Source: Gemella haemolysans (GTDB lineage: Bacteria > Bacillota > Bacilli > Staphylococcales > Gemellaceae). Taken from it: 64,000 nucleotides of DNA. The notes beneath the pieces are model-generated. The model searched no databases. It was given only the letters and a program-made list of their open reading frames with translations, and was not told the origin of the DNA. A program made the position numbers and the translations under genes. Positions 1 to 7,899 of the stretch are shown here, piece by piece (positions within the stretch are counted from its first letter, which is position 1; every line of letters starts with the position of its first letter). Where the stretch lies: contig NZ_CABFLN010000030.1 of NCBI RefSeq assembly GCF_901873445.1, positions 61,506 through 125,505 on the forward strand, in the 5' to 3' direction.

Positions 1-1
1 C

Positions 2-142
2 GAAACAGACCGAAATATATTAAAAATAAATTGGTGTGTTTGTTGTCAACAATTTATTAAACTACCTTATTTCAAGAGCGAGGAACTAGCGCGAGAATTC
101 ATCGAAGAGTTCGGAGATGAAATAAAAGAGGTGCTTTGCTAA
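2..142 (+). CDS. C-terminal end of a phage early-region protein (cut by window edge)
   Basis: An open frame enters from the left edge and ends at TAA 140-142, overlapping the next ATG (TAATG). It encodes about 46 residues with a Cys-rich patch (WCVCC) followed by a segment (YFKSEELAREFIEEFGDEI) like the end of small early-region proteins of Streptococcus and Staphylococcus phages. I do not know its function. The start and most of the protein lie outside the window. Confidence 0.6.
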   Translation, partial: ETDRNILKINWCVCCQQFIKLPYFKSEELAREFIEEFGDEIKEVLC

Positions 143-273
143 TGGAATTAAAATCAATGTTTATAATCGACATTCTACTTTACATTATAGGAATATTCTT
201 CTGTGTATCGCTAATATCTGTGATGGTGTTTATGGTTGTTGCGTTAAAGAGATATATTAATTGGAGGAAGTAA
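142..273 (+). CDS. Small membrane protein (43 aa), unknown
   Basis: ATG 142 overlaps the previous stop (TAATG), suggesting translational coupling. The product is 43 residues. After MELKSMF comes one long hydrophobic stretch (about residues 8-35), then a basic tail ending KRYINWRK, so it looks like a single-span membrane protein with its C-terminus in the cytoplasm. It lies tightly between phage early genes and is too short for family assignment. Coding status rests on the overlap and on the clear ribosome site of its neighbour. Confidence 0.5.
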   Translation: MELKSMFIIDILLYIIGIFFCVSLISVMVFMVVALKRYINWRK

Positions 274-274
274 G

Positions 275-607
275 ATGTACAATCTAAAGGCTTATACTCC
301 AACTCAAGGGGTTAAATCAGTGACACGTTATAATTTTAGAACACAAGAAGTTGAGCTAGAAGTTGCACCTTATATGCCTGTTAAAACTAAGAATTTTAAG
401 TTGTTACGTTGTAGTGAATTAAAAGATATATGGGGTAATTTAATATACGAAGATTATATTGTAAAATATAAAGATGATTTAATTGGTGTAGTTAAATTTA
501 TAAAAGGTAAGTTTGTTGTTGAGTTTAAACAAATAACAGTTGATTTATGTAATATCTATGATAGATTATTAATAATAGGAGATGTGTATGCAAAGAAAAT
601 TGAGTAA
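275..607 (+). CDS. YopX-like phage protein
   Basis: 110 residues, preceded by GGAGG at 263-267. The C-terminal half shows the YopX-family pattern: a segment like 'kDIWGNLIYEDYIVKY' (about residues 48-63), where the family usually has 'tGlkDknGkeIyEgDIv', followed by beta-rich sequence and an 'IIGDVY' end typical of the fold. The N-terminal 45 residues are diverged. YopX proteins are common in Gram-positive phage early regions; their role is unknown. The gene overlaps the next gene by about 20 bases. Confidence 0.65.
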   Translation: MYNLKAYTPTQGVKSVTRYNFRTQEVELEVAPYMPVKTKNFKLLRCSELKDIWGNLIYEDYIVKYKDDLIGVVKFIKGKFVVEFKQITVDLCNIYDRLLIIGDVYAKKIE

Positions 608-1025
608 CGAAGAGTATTATAAGCGAAAAAATTTTTTAAATAAAATAAACTCGATTAGAAGCCATATAAAAAGAAATATGGATGAGTTAAAAGAATTAGC
701 AGAGATGAAAAAATCTATAAAAATTACTGATTATAGCAAAGAAGATTTTAAAACAAGCAGTAGTAATGTAAGTCAACAAGAAATAATAGTGTGTAAAATT
801 ATTGAGTTGGAAAAAGAAATTTATGACAATACTTCTGAATTAATGAATGTGAAAATTATCACTAGAGGTGTTCTGAATAAAATAAAAGATGATAAATGCA
901 GACTTTACATGTTTTACAGATACTACGACTGCTTAGATGAAGAGACTATAAAATATAAAATGAATATCTCAACGAGAACATGTCAAAGACTAAATTCTCA
1001 AGGTATTTTTTCAATAAAAATCTAA
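588..1025 (+). CDS. Phage late transcription regulator (ArpU/DUF1492, sigma-region-4-like)
   Basis: About 145 residues. The first two thirds are charged and probably coiled-coil. The C-terminus (about residues 105-145) reads as a helix-turn-helix like sigma region 4: '..RLYMFYRYYDCLDEETI', then 'MNISTRTCQRLNSQGI'. It is the last gene before the terminase block, the usual place of ArpU/DUF1492-type regulators that switch on late genes. ATG 582 directly abuts the AGGAG at 577-581; ATG 588 has a normal 6-base gap, so 588 is preferred. The likely target is the structured region just downstream. Confidence 0.65.
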   Translation: MQRKLSNEEYYKRKNFLNKINSIRSHIKRNMDELKELAEMKKSIKITDYSKEDFKTSSSNVSQQEIIVCKIIELEKEIYDNTSELMNVKIITRGVLNKIKDDKCRLYMFYRYYDCLDEETIKYKMNISTRTCQRLNSQGIFSIKI

Positions 1026-1245
1026 TTGGCGATAATTGGCGGAGAAACACTATTGAATGGCGGTGATAAAAGCCTTATAATGGTATTATAAGATTTTAGG
1101 TAGAGGACTCCTGGATGTTAGATATTAATTTTAAATTTTTTACAAGCTGATGTGAATGCCAAACTTTTTTTCATAGTATTATATCTCTACCTAAAATCAC
1201 CTATCATAAAAACTTCCTAGACAGTGTAAAAGCTGTCTTTTTATT
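1026..1245 (+). promoter_or_regulatory. Non-coding region before terminase: TGGCGG repeats and long inverted repeats
   Basis: This gap between the late regulator and the small terminase has three copies of a TTGGCG/ATGGCGG word (about 1027-1062), a perfect 8-bp inverted repeat with a 3-base loop (1074-1091), and a perfect 14-bp inverted repeat at 1092-1105 and 1185-1198 about 80 bases apart. Position fits a late promoter/activator binding site or a cos/pac packaging site; sequence alone cannot choose. No convincing ORF. Confidence 0.5.
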
Positions 1246-1269
1246 TTGTCAAGAAAGGATGGTGGAAAA

Positions 1270-1725
1270 TTGGCAAAACTAACATTAAAACAGAAAAAAT
1301 TCGCTGATGAGTACATCATTAGTGGGAATGCGACAGAATCATATAAAAAAGCTGGATATAAAGCTGTTAATGATAATATAGCTGCAGTTGAAGGAAAAAA
1401 ATTACTAAGAAATCCTAAGATAAAACCTTACATCGATGAACGGCTTTCTGAATTAAGTTCAAAAAAAATAGCTGATCAAGATGAAGTGTTGCAATTTTTC
1501 ACATCTGTAATGCGTGGTGAAATATTAGAGCCTTATGCATTAGGGATAGGAAATGGAGCACAGCGAATTATAGAGGTTAAACCTAATGCAGCAACAAGGA
1601 AAAGTGCTGCGGTTGAATTAGCGAAAAGATACGGACTAACCTCTGAAAAAATTGAAATGAACGTTACTACAAATAGTAAACTTGAAAGCATCCTAACTCA
1701 ACTAGAGGAAAAAGACGATGAATAA
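1270..1725 (+). CDS. terS: Terminase small subunit
   Basis: About 151 residues. The N-terminus (KLTLKQKKFADEYIISGNA, then ESYKKAGY) is the classic Terminase_2 helix-turn-helix that binds the packaging site. The mid region carries 'NPKIKPYIDERL' and 'RKSAAVELAKRYGL', both typical of the family. The frame is open from TTG 1246, but TTG 1270 gives the normal 'M-AKLTLKQ' start and has GGTGG at 1261-1265, so 1270 is preferred. It overlaps terL by 8 bases. It recognises phage DNA and loads the large subunit. Confidence 0.9.
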   Translation: MAKLTLKQKKFADEYIISGNATESYKKAGYKAVNDNIAAVEGKKLLRNPKIKPYIDERLSELSSKKIADQDEVLQFFTSVMRGEILEPYALGIGNGAQRIIEVKPNAATRKSAAVELAKRYGLTSEKIEMNVTTNSKLESILTQLEEKDDE

Positions 1726-3100
1726 CATTGTGTTATCTCCGAAGTATAAGTATTTTTTAAAGCATAAAGCTGAAGCGGAAGCGTTAGAGGGAACAACAGC
1801 GGCAGGAAAAACTACTGTAGGTGTTGTTAAATTCATGTTGAAAGTTGCACAGAGTAAACAAAAATTACATTTCATTAGTGCGAAGTCTGTCGGAGATGCT
1901 GAAAAAAATATAATTCAATCAGATTTAGGCATTACCGATATATTCGATGAATACATAGTATATCGTGGTAATGGTGATGCTAACTATAAAATACCTCATA
2001 TCAAATACGACACTCCTAGCGGTGAGAAAATTATATTTATTTTAGGTTATTCATCAAGAGATAAGTGGGAAAAAGCGTTAGGTTCACAGTTTGGTTGCGG
2101 TTTTATTGATGAAATAAACACAGCTGATATTGATTTCGTGCAAGAAGCAACTATGCGATGTGATTATTGGATGTGTACAATGAATCCAGACGATCCTACA
2201 CTCCCTATCTATTCAAGGTATATAAACAGGTTTAGAGCATTACCTAAATATGAATATGATACACCGCAAGAAATAAGAGAAATGTTAATTGAACCAGAAC
2301 AAGCTAATTGGACTTACTGGTTTTTTTCTTTTGATCATAATTATGGTTTATCGGAAGAAAAGAAAGAAAAGATTAAAAATACAGTTGCAGTTGGCACAAA
2401 ACTTTATAAGAACAAAATTCAAGGATTAAGAGGACGTGCAGAAGGTTTAGTATTCAGTATGTTTGATAGAAAATTAAACGTTATAACTGAAGATATAGCA
2501 AAGGCTAAAACATTTATCCGTTATTCTTGCGGTGTCGATACATCTTACTCAGATAAGACTGAAGATACAATATCGTTTATTTTTCAAGGTATCACAACAG
2601 ACGGAGAACTTATTGCACTTGAAGAGAAAACTTATAACAACAAAGATTTTAACAACAGTAAAATAGCACCTTCAGACGTTGCAGTAAAATTACATAACTT
2701 TTTAGATTACTGTAAAGATAAGTGGGGCTTCTGTCGTAAGGTCTATGTTGATAACGCTGACCAGGCAACAATGATGGAATTAAGAAAGTATAAACAACAA
2801 AAAGGCTTGATATATGAGTTTTATAATGCAGATAAGCGTGTAAGAATCATAGATAGGATTAATATTTCAAGTGGTTGGATGAAGAATTTAAAATACTTAG
2901 TGTTAAACCACTGTGAAGAACATATCAGAGAGTTAAATATATATTCGTGGAAAGAAGATAAAGACGAACCAGAAGATAGAAATGACCATACTATCAACGC
3001 TAGTCAATATGGATATATACCTTACATTAATATTATTGGTCAACAAAATAAACAAGATAATCAATACAGCACACTTGTTGCTGGATTTGGGAAAGGATAA
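1718..3100 (+). CDS. terL: Terminase large subunit (PBSX-family TerL)
   Basis: 460 residues. The ATPase domain has Walker A GTTAAGKT at residues 25-32 and a Walker B-like GFIDEI near 130, followed by 'TMNPDDPT', the coupling region seen in PBSX-type terminases. The RuvC-like nuclease domain begins with 'CGVDTSYSDKT' near 270 and includes 'VYVDNADQATM' and a late 'DHTINASQYGY', which supply acidic metal ligands. Length is normal. It powers DNA translocation into proheads and cuts the concatemer, docked on the portal encoded next. Confidence 0.95.
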   Translation: MNNIVLSPKYKYFLKHKAEAEALEGTTAAGKTTVGVVKFMLKVAQSKQKLHFISAKSVGDAEKNIIQSDLGITDIFDEYIVYRGNGDANYKIPHIKYDTPSGEKIIFILGYSSRDKWEKALGSQFGCGFIDEINTADIDFVQEATMRCDYWMCTMNPDDPTLPIYSRYINRFRALPKYEYDTPQEIREMLIEPEQANWTYWFFSFDHNYGLSEEKKEKIKNTVAVGTKLYKNKIQGLRGRAEGLVFSMFDRKLNVITEDIAKAKTFIRYSCGVDTSYSDKTEDTISFIFQGITTDGELIALEEKTYNNKDFNNSKIAPSDVAVKLHNFLDYCKDKWGFCRKVYVDNADQATMMELRKYKQQKGLIYEFYNADKRVRIIDRINISSGWMKNLKYLVLNHCEEHIRELNIYSWKEDKDEPEDRNDHTINASQYGYIPYINIIGQQNKQDNQYSTLVAGFGKG

Positions 3101-3103
3101 TAA

Positions 3104-4735
3104 ATGGCATACAATGAAACATTCGTTGATAGTACAGGTAAAAGTAAAACTTTAACACTTAGATTTCATAGAGAATCTAGAATGCGTTACAGAATTAATA
3201 ACGTTGAAGAACTATTTGAAAATGAATATAAAGTCTTAAGAGAATTCCTGGAGCATCACAAAAGTACACAACGTCCTAGAATTCAAGAATTATACGATTA
3301 TGCAGAAGGTAACAACCATACTATTAGCATTCAACAAAGACGTAGTGAGCAAGATATGGCGGATACTAGAATCATTCATAATTTTGGTAAGAGTATATCT
3401 GTGTTTAAGCAAGGATATTTAGTTGGTAAACCTATTCAAGTTGAATATGAAGACGGAGAAGAAAATAGTGCAACAGATGAAGTACTGAAAGAAATAGCTA
3501 AAGTCAACAGCTTTCATGATTTAAACAGAATGCTTGTACTAGATTTATCAAAAGTAGGTAGAGCATACGATTTAGTATATCGTTCTATGGAAGATGTAAC
3601 AAAAGTTAAGAGACTAGATCCGTTAAATACATTTGTGATTTATGACAATACCTTAGAAGATAAAATGTTAGCTGGTGTAAGATATTACTCTGTAGGACTA
3701 TCAGATAACAAACAGCATTTTATCGATGTGTATTTAAATGATGTTATTCACAAGTGTAAAGTTGAAGATAGTGGAATTACACGTTTAGCAATTGAACCTC
3801 ATATGTTTAACGATGTACCTATCACAGAATATCTCAACACGGCTGAAGGTATGGGAGATTATGAAAGTGAGCTATCATTAATTGACTCATACGATGCAGT
3901 TCAATCTGACACAGCAAACTATATGACTGATACTTCTGATGCAATACTTGCTATATTCGGACAAGTAGCTTTCCCAGATGATGTGTTAGGTGATAATAAA
4001 AAGCAAATTGAATACATGCGTAAAATGAGACGTGCAAGGCTACTTCAGTTAAAACCACCTGTAGATATTAACGGGACTGAAGGTAAAGTAGATGCTAAAT
4101 ATTTATACAAACAGTATGATGTGAATGGTGTTGAGTCTTACAAAAAACGTATTGTAAATGATATTCATAAATATACAAATACTCCAGATATGACAGATAC
4201 TAATTTTAGTGGTGTTCAAAGCGGTGAAGCTATGAAGTATAAATTGTTCGGACTGGAGCAAGCAAGAGTAGACACTCAATCGTTGTTTGAAAAAAGTTTA
4301 AAACGTAGATATCAACTTATAGCTAATATCGGTGACTACGTAAAAGAACTTACTGATTTTGATATTTCAAAACTAAAAATCACATTTAATCCTAACTTAC
4401 CTAAAGCACTTGAAGAAACTATTAATGCTTTCAAATCGTTAGGAGGAATGGTCACTAATGAAACAGCAATGAGACTAACTGGAATTGTTGAAGATCCGAA
4501 AAAAGAACAAGAATTACTTGATACTCCAGCAGTACCAGAAGAAAATACTGGATATGATGTTGACAAAGGAAAACTACTTTATAAAATTACGAGTATTCTT
4601 AAAAAATTCAAAGCTGGAGATTATAGTGAAGCATTAGCAAGAAAATTCTTAAAAGACTTAGGACTTAATGAAATGGATATAGAAAGCTACTTACACGACG
4701 GTGAAGAGGTGATAGTAGATGAAACAATCGTTTAA
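3104..4735 (+). CDS. Portal protein (SPP1 gp6 family)
   Basis: 543 residues, directly after terL. Features of the SPP1_Gp6 family include 'IIHNFGKSISVFKQGYLVGKPI' (quoted in part: positions about 87-108), a 'RLDPLNTFVIYDN' segment, and the helical stem and crown in the second half ('TNTPDMTDTNFSG' near 357). It forms the dodecameric ring at the capsid vertex through which DNA enters and leaves. It overlaps the next gene by 17 bases, suggesting coupled translation. A C-terminal acidic tail is usual. Confidence 0.92.
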   Translation: MAYNETFVDSTGKSKTLTLRFHRESRMRYRINNVEELFENEYKVLREFLEHHKSTQRPRIQELYDYAEGNNHTISIQQRRSEQDMADTRIIHNFGKSISVFKQGYLVGKPIQVEYEDGEENSATDEVLKEIAKVNSFHDLNRMLVLDLSKVGRAYDLVYRSMEDVTKVKRLDPLNTFVIYDNTLEDKMLAGVRYYSVGLSDNKQHFIDVYLNDVIHKCKVEDSGITRLAIEPHMFNDVPITEYLNTAEGMGDYESELSLIDSYDAVQSDTANYMTDTSDAILAIFGQVAFPDDVLGDNKKQIEYMRKMRRARLLQLKPPVDINGTEGKVDAKYLYKQYDVNGVESYKKRIVNDIHKYTNTPDMTDTNFSGVQSGEAMKYKLFGLEQARVDTQSLFEKSLKRRYQLIANIGDYVKELTDFDISKLKITFNPNLPKALEETINAFKSLGGMVTNETAMRLTGIVEDPKKEQELLDTPAVPEENTGYDVDKGKLLYKITSILKKFKAGDYSEALARKFLKDLGLNEMDIESYLHDGEEVIVDETIV

Positions 4736-6497
4736 TTACTGGAAGAAAAGAGAATTAGCGAACCAACTTAATCAAATTAAAGATGAAAAAGAGACAATGA
4801 CTCAGATTGAAAAAAACTTTGTTATTACCTTAGCAGATGTAGAACATCAAATTAAAGTGTTCTATGAACGTTATGCGAAGACAGAAGGTATTTCTATAGA
4901 GGAAGCACAAAAGAGAGTCTCTGAACATGATGTAAAAGCCTTTCAGAAGAAAGCAAAAGAGTATGTTAAGAACAAAGATTTTAGCCCAGAAGCTAATGCA
5001 GAATTGAAGCTTTACAATGCTACTATGAGAATTAATAGGTTAGAGTTGTTAAAAGCGGAAATAAACTTACACTTAACAAACTTAACTGAAGAGAATAGCA
5101 AAGAAATAACTGATCACTTAGAAAAGTTAGGTAAGACTGAATATGCTAGACAGGCTGGAATACTTGATACTGAATTAAGGTATAGTAAAGAAGGCATTAA
5201 AGCTATTGTGAATAGTGATTATAAATATGGTAACTTTAGTAAAACATTGTGGACTAATCAAAAAGCTTTAATGAATACTATTGAGGTTATGTTAAGACGT
5301 TCTATTATTCAAGGTGGAAACTCAACTGAATTAGTAGGACGGCTTAGAAAACAGTTTGATGTAGGTGTTTATGAAGCTAAAAGACTGTTAGTAACCGAAG
5401 CGGCAAGAGTTCAAGGAGATGTACAAATAGACAGCATGGAGCAAGCGGGATATGATGAATATGTGTATATCTCTGAACCAACAGCATGTGATATATGCAA
5501 GCATCTTGATGGACAACATTTTAAGATTAAAGATAGAGAAGTAGGTGTAAATTACTATCCTATGCATCCGTTTTGTAAATGTTCAAGTGCAGCTTACTAT
5601 GATAGCGAAAAACTAGACAAAGAAATAGCTGAATATCGTAAAGCAAGAGGGCTGGATAATAATTTACAAGATGATAATAAAGGTGATATAATTAAAGAAG
5701 AAAGTGCATTTGATAAAATGTCAAATGGTTTACAATTCCAAAATAGACAACGTTTAAGTATTGCTAGAGACTTACTAGATAGATTAGGTTTAGAAAAAAT
5801 ACCAGTAGGCTATCATACTGGAAAAAGTGCAAGAGGTTATTGCAGTTTTGAAGCTGATGGAGATAAATTAATCATTACAGGTTATAGTTTAGAAGAAAAC
5901 GATGATAGAAGTAAAAATTATCAATTAAAAACTATATTACATGAAGCATACCATGCTAAAGGACACGGACGTAAATTTGATTATTTTTCTAATGGTTCAA
6001 TGAATGAGCCATCGTTAGCGATAGAAGAAACGTTCGCAGAAAGTTCTTCTCATTATGCTATAAGTAGATTAGGTATTAAGGAACAATTAAGCCCAGCTTA
6101 TGCAGAATATCTACTTGATACTGTACCTAGATTGAAAAAACTAGAAAAATATAGTTCGATAAACAATATAATTGATTTAGGTGAGATAGCATGGAATGAC
6201 AGGTTAAACGGCCAAAACTCACAATGGAATGAACTTGCAAGTCAAATAGGTAAAATTGAACATAATTGGCAACAATATGGTTTACAATATAAAGATTACA
6301 TCTTAGAAAATAAAGAAAGACTAGTAGATAAGTTTTTAGAAAATGCACCTAATCAGAGAAAATATAAAGACTATATGATTAAAGATATAGACAGTATATT
6401 CAGTAAACTTAATAAGAATGAACAATTAACACATCCAGAGAATTTTGTTTATCAGAATGTGTTAGTTAATGCTATGAATGAAGAGGGGATTAAATAA
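4719..6497 (+). CDS. MuF/SPP1 gp7-type minor head protein with fused C-terminal metallopeptidase-like domain
   Basis: 592 residues. Residues ~1-315 are a phage head morphogenesis (MuF) domain: '..LLVTEAARVQGDVQID', then Cys-rich 'ACDICKHLDGQHF' and 'MHPFCKCSSA'. Residues ~330-592 are extra and not needed for this role. They hold H408-E-A-Y-H412 followed by H416 and an acidic helix 'EETFAES' (436-442), a layout like a zinc metallopeptidase with a downstream Glu ligand. MuF proteins are known to carry C-terminal toxin or enzyme domains that travel in the virion, so this domain may be injected with the DNA. Metallopeptidase activity is inferred from the motif only. Confidence 0.85.
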   Translation: MKQSFNYWKKRELANQLNQIKDEKETMTQIEKNFVITLADVEHQIKVFYERYAKTEGISIEEAQKRVSEHDVKAFQKKAKEYVKNKDFSPEANAELKLYNATMRINRLELLKAEINLHLTNLTEENSKEITDHLEKLGKTEYARQAGILDTELRYSKEGIKAIVNSDYKYGNFSKTLWTNQKALMNTIEVMLRRSIIQGGNSTELVGRLRKQFDVGVYEAKRLLVTEAARVQGDVQIDSMEQAGYDEYVYISEPTACDICKHLDGQHFKIKDREVGVNYYPMHPFCKCSSAAYYDSEKLDKEIAEYRKARGLDNNLQDDNKGDIIKEESAFDKMSNGLQFQNRQRLSIARDLLDRLGLEKIPVGYHTGKSARGYCSFEADGDKLIITGYSLEENDDRSKNYQLKTILHEAYHAKGHGRKFDYFSNGSMNEPSLAIEETFAESSSHYAISRLGIKEQLSPAYAEYLLDTVPRLKKLEKYSSINNIIDLGEIAWNDRLNGQNSQWNELASQIGKIEHNWQQYGLQYKDYILENKERLVDKFLENAPNQRKYKDYMIKDIDSIFSKLNKNEQLTHPENFVYQNVLVNAMNEEGIK

Positions 6498-6667
6498 TGT
6501 ATTTACCAGATGAATTATTTAGAAATAAAGACAATGAAGAAGAAGTATTACAAATAATATCAGACTTAGAATCAGATTTAAAAACAGATAAATCTTTGAC
6601 TTTAAATGAAGCTATTTCAAGGCTAGAAGAATTAGGAGAAGATTTAATCATTAAAGAATTAAAATAA
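6497..6667 (+). CDS. Small acidic protein (56 aa) translationally coupled to the MuF fusion
   Basis: ATG 6497 overlaps the MuF stop (TAATG) and the frame runs to TAA 6665-6667, directly before a terminator. The 56-residue product starts MYLPDELFRNKDNEEEV and is strongly acidic and helical, with a second helix 'LTLNEAISRLEELGEDLI'. I recognise no family. Its position immediately after a gene with a toxin-like C-terminal domain makes an immunity or chaperone role possible, but that is inference from context alone. Confidence 0.55.
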   Translation: MYLPDELFRNKDNEEEVLQIISDLESDLKTDKSLTLNEAISRLEELGEDLIIKELK

Positions 6668-6695
6668 ACACTTAACATTTTTTGTTAGGTGTTTT
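6668..6695 (+). terminator. Rho-independent terminator
   Basis: A 10-bp stem (ACACTTAACA paired with TGTTAGGTGT, one G-U pair) with a short T loop, followed by TTTTT. It separates the terminase/portal/MuF group from the scaffold and capsid genes; partial read-through would tune their relative levels. Confidence 0.75.
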
Positions 6696-6704
6696 TATTA
6701 TATC

Positions 6705-6900
6705 AAAATGGAAATAAACCGCTTACTTTCCATTTTCAATTAAATAACTGATATCAAAATGGAAAAATACATCCTTTTTTCCATTTTCGTCCTAGACATG
6801 ACGTTAAAAGGTCTTTTTATTATGTCAAATTAAACTAGCGTGGCTTATTTCTAAAGATAAGTGGTGCACAACTGATCAATAAAAAATAAGACTAGCGTGG
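6705..6900 (+). repeat. Paired inverted repeats and a 10-bp direct repeat upstream of the scaffold gene
   Basis: Two similar hairpins each use arms AAAATGGAAA and TTTCCATTTT (6705-6714/6727-6736 and 6756-6765/6778-6787). They are followed by a weaker hairpin ending in a T tract near 6812. The word ACTAGCGTGG then occurs at 6834-6843 and 6891-6900, just before the scaffold ribosome site. No ORF is evident in 6668-6913. It may be a tandem terminator/processing region setting capsid expression. Confidence 0.5.
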
Positions 6901-6913
6901 ATAAGGAGAAACA

Positions 6914-7492
6914 ATGAACAAACAATTTTTATTAAAACTAAACTTACAACACTTTGCAGATGAAGGAACAACGGAAACAAACAATACTGAACCTGAGTTT
7001 AAAGCACCTGCTACCCAATCTGAATTAGATAGCTATGTGAATAAAGCAGTACAAACAGCTTTAAAAAATCAACAAGCGAAACATGAGGCTAACATTAATT
7101 CGAGAGTAGAAGAAGAAATAAAAAAACGTGAAGACTATTCAAAATTAAGCGAAAGTCAAAAACGTGATAAAGATTTCGAAGATAAAAAAGCAGAATTTGA
7201 GAAACAAGTAGCTGAGTTTAGACACTCTCAACTAATTGTGGAAGTTCAGAAGGATTTAGTTAGTAAAGGTTTACCTACTGAATTAGCTGAAACATTCGCT
7301 TTACATGGTACAGCAGAAGATGCTTTAAAAGCGGTGAATACACTTGAGAAAGTATTCAATGAAGCGGTAAATAAAGCCGTGAAAGAATCCGCTAGACAAA
7401 CGACACCTAATGTAGGTGCTACTGGAGCAGAAAAACCGTTGAACTTAGGAGCAAGACTGGCACAAGGTGTAAGTTATAAAAAACCATTTTAG
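6914..7492 (+). CDS. Phage scaffolding protein (DUF4355 family)
   Basis: 192 residues. It begins with 'LKLNLQHFADEG', the signature start of Gram-positive phage scaffold proteins, then a long charged coiled-coil (about residues 35-150, KREDYSKLSESQKRDKDFED region) and a short C-terminal end 'LNLGARLAQG'. It guides capsid shell assembly and leaves before packaging. It lies directly before the decoration and capsid genes, with AGGAG upstream at about 6902. Confidence 0.88.
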   Translation: MNKQFLLKLNLQHFADEGTTETNNTEPEFKAPATQSELDSYVNKAVQTALKNQQAKHEANINSRVEEEIKKREDYSKLSESQKRDKDFEDKKAEFEKQVAEFRHSQLIVEVQKDLVSKGLPTELAETFALHGTAEDALKAVNTLEKVFNEAVNKAVKESARQTTPNVGATGAEKPLNLGARLAQGVSYKKPF

Positions 7493-7503
7493 GAGGATAA
7501 GAG

Positions 7504-7884
7504 ATGAAAACAACAACAATTTTTAATAAAACTGAAATCTTACATAACTTAGAGTTTGAAGCTATTTCAGTAACAGTAGATAAAACAACTACAGGAACAG
7601 TAACAGAAAACGGACGTAAATTATTAAAAGCTGGAACATTACTAGCTGGAGATGGTAAGTCTATTTTCGAAGATAGAACAAAAAAAGTTAAGAAATTGAC
7701 TAACGATGCAACAGCACAATACGTTGATGGAGTAGCGTTACATGATGTTGATTTAACCGATGGAGACTCAGTAGTAGCGTGTGTGTTTAAAGGTACTTTA
7801 CGTGAAGACAAATGTAACGGTGGTACTGTTGATGCAAACGTAAAATCAAAATTAAACTTAATCAAATTTGTAAAAGGTGTATAA
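7504..7884 (+). CDS. Probable head decoration / capsid-associated protein
   Basis: 126 residues, between scaffold and major capsid. Beta-rich, with 'AGTLLAGDGKSIFED' and '..YVDGVALHDVDLTDGDS..VACVFKGTLRED', a pattern like lambda gpD-type stabilisation proteins, which expose a beta-tulip fold at capsid three-fold axes. The AGGAGG at 7492-7497 fits the start at 7504. Assignment rests on position and pattern; another capsid-fibre role is possible. Confidence 0.6.
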   Translation: MKTTTIFNKTEILHNLEFEAISVTVDKTTTGTVTENGRKLLKAGTLLAGDGKSIFEDRTKKVKKLTNDATAQYVDGVALHDVDLTDGDSVVACVFKGTLREDKCNGGTVDANVKSKLNLIKFVKGV

Positions 7885-7899
7885 GGAGGATTATAGAAT

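Noticed and set aside
7419-7865. 148-codon minus-strand frame over the decoration gene
   Set aside because: It lies opposite well-supported phage genes with good ribosome sites and has no recognisable product.
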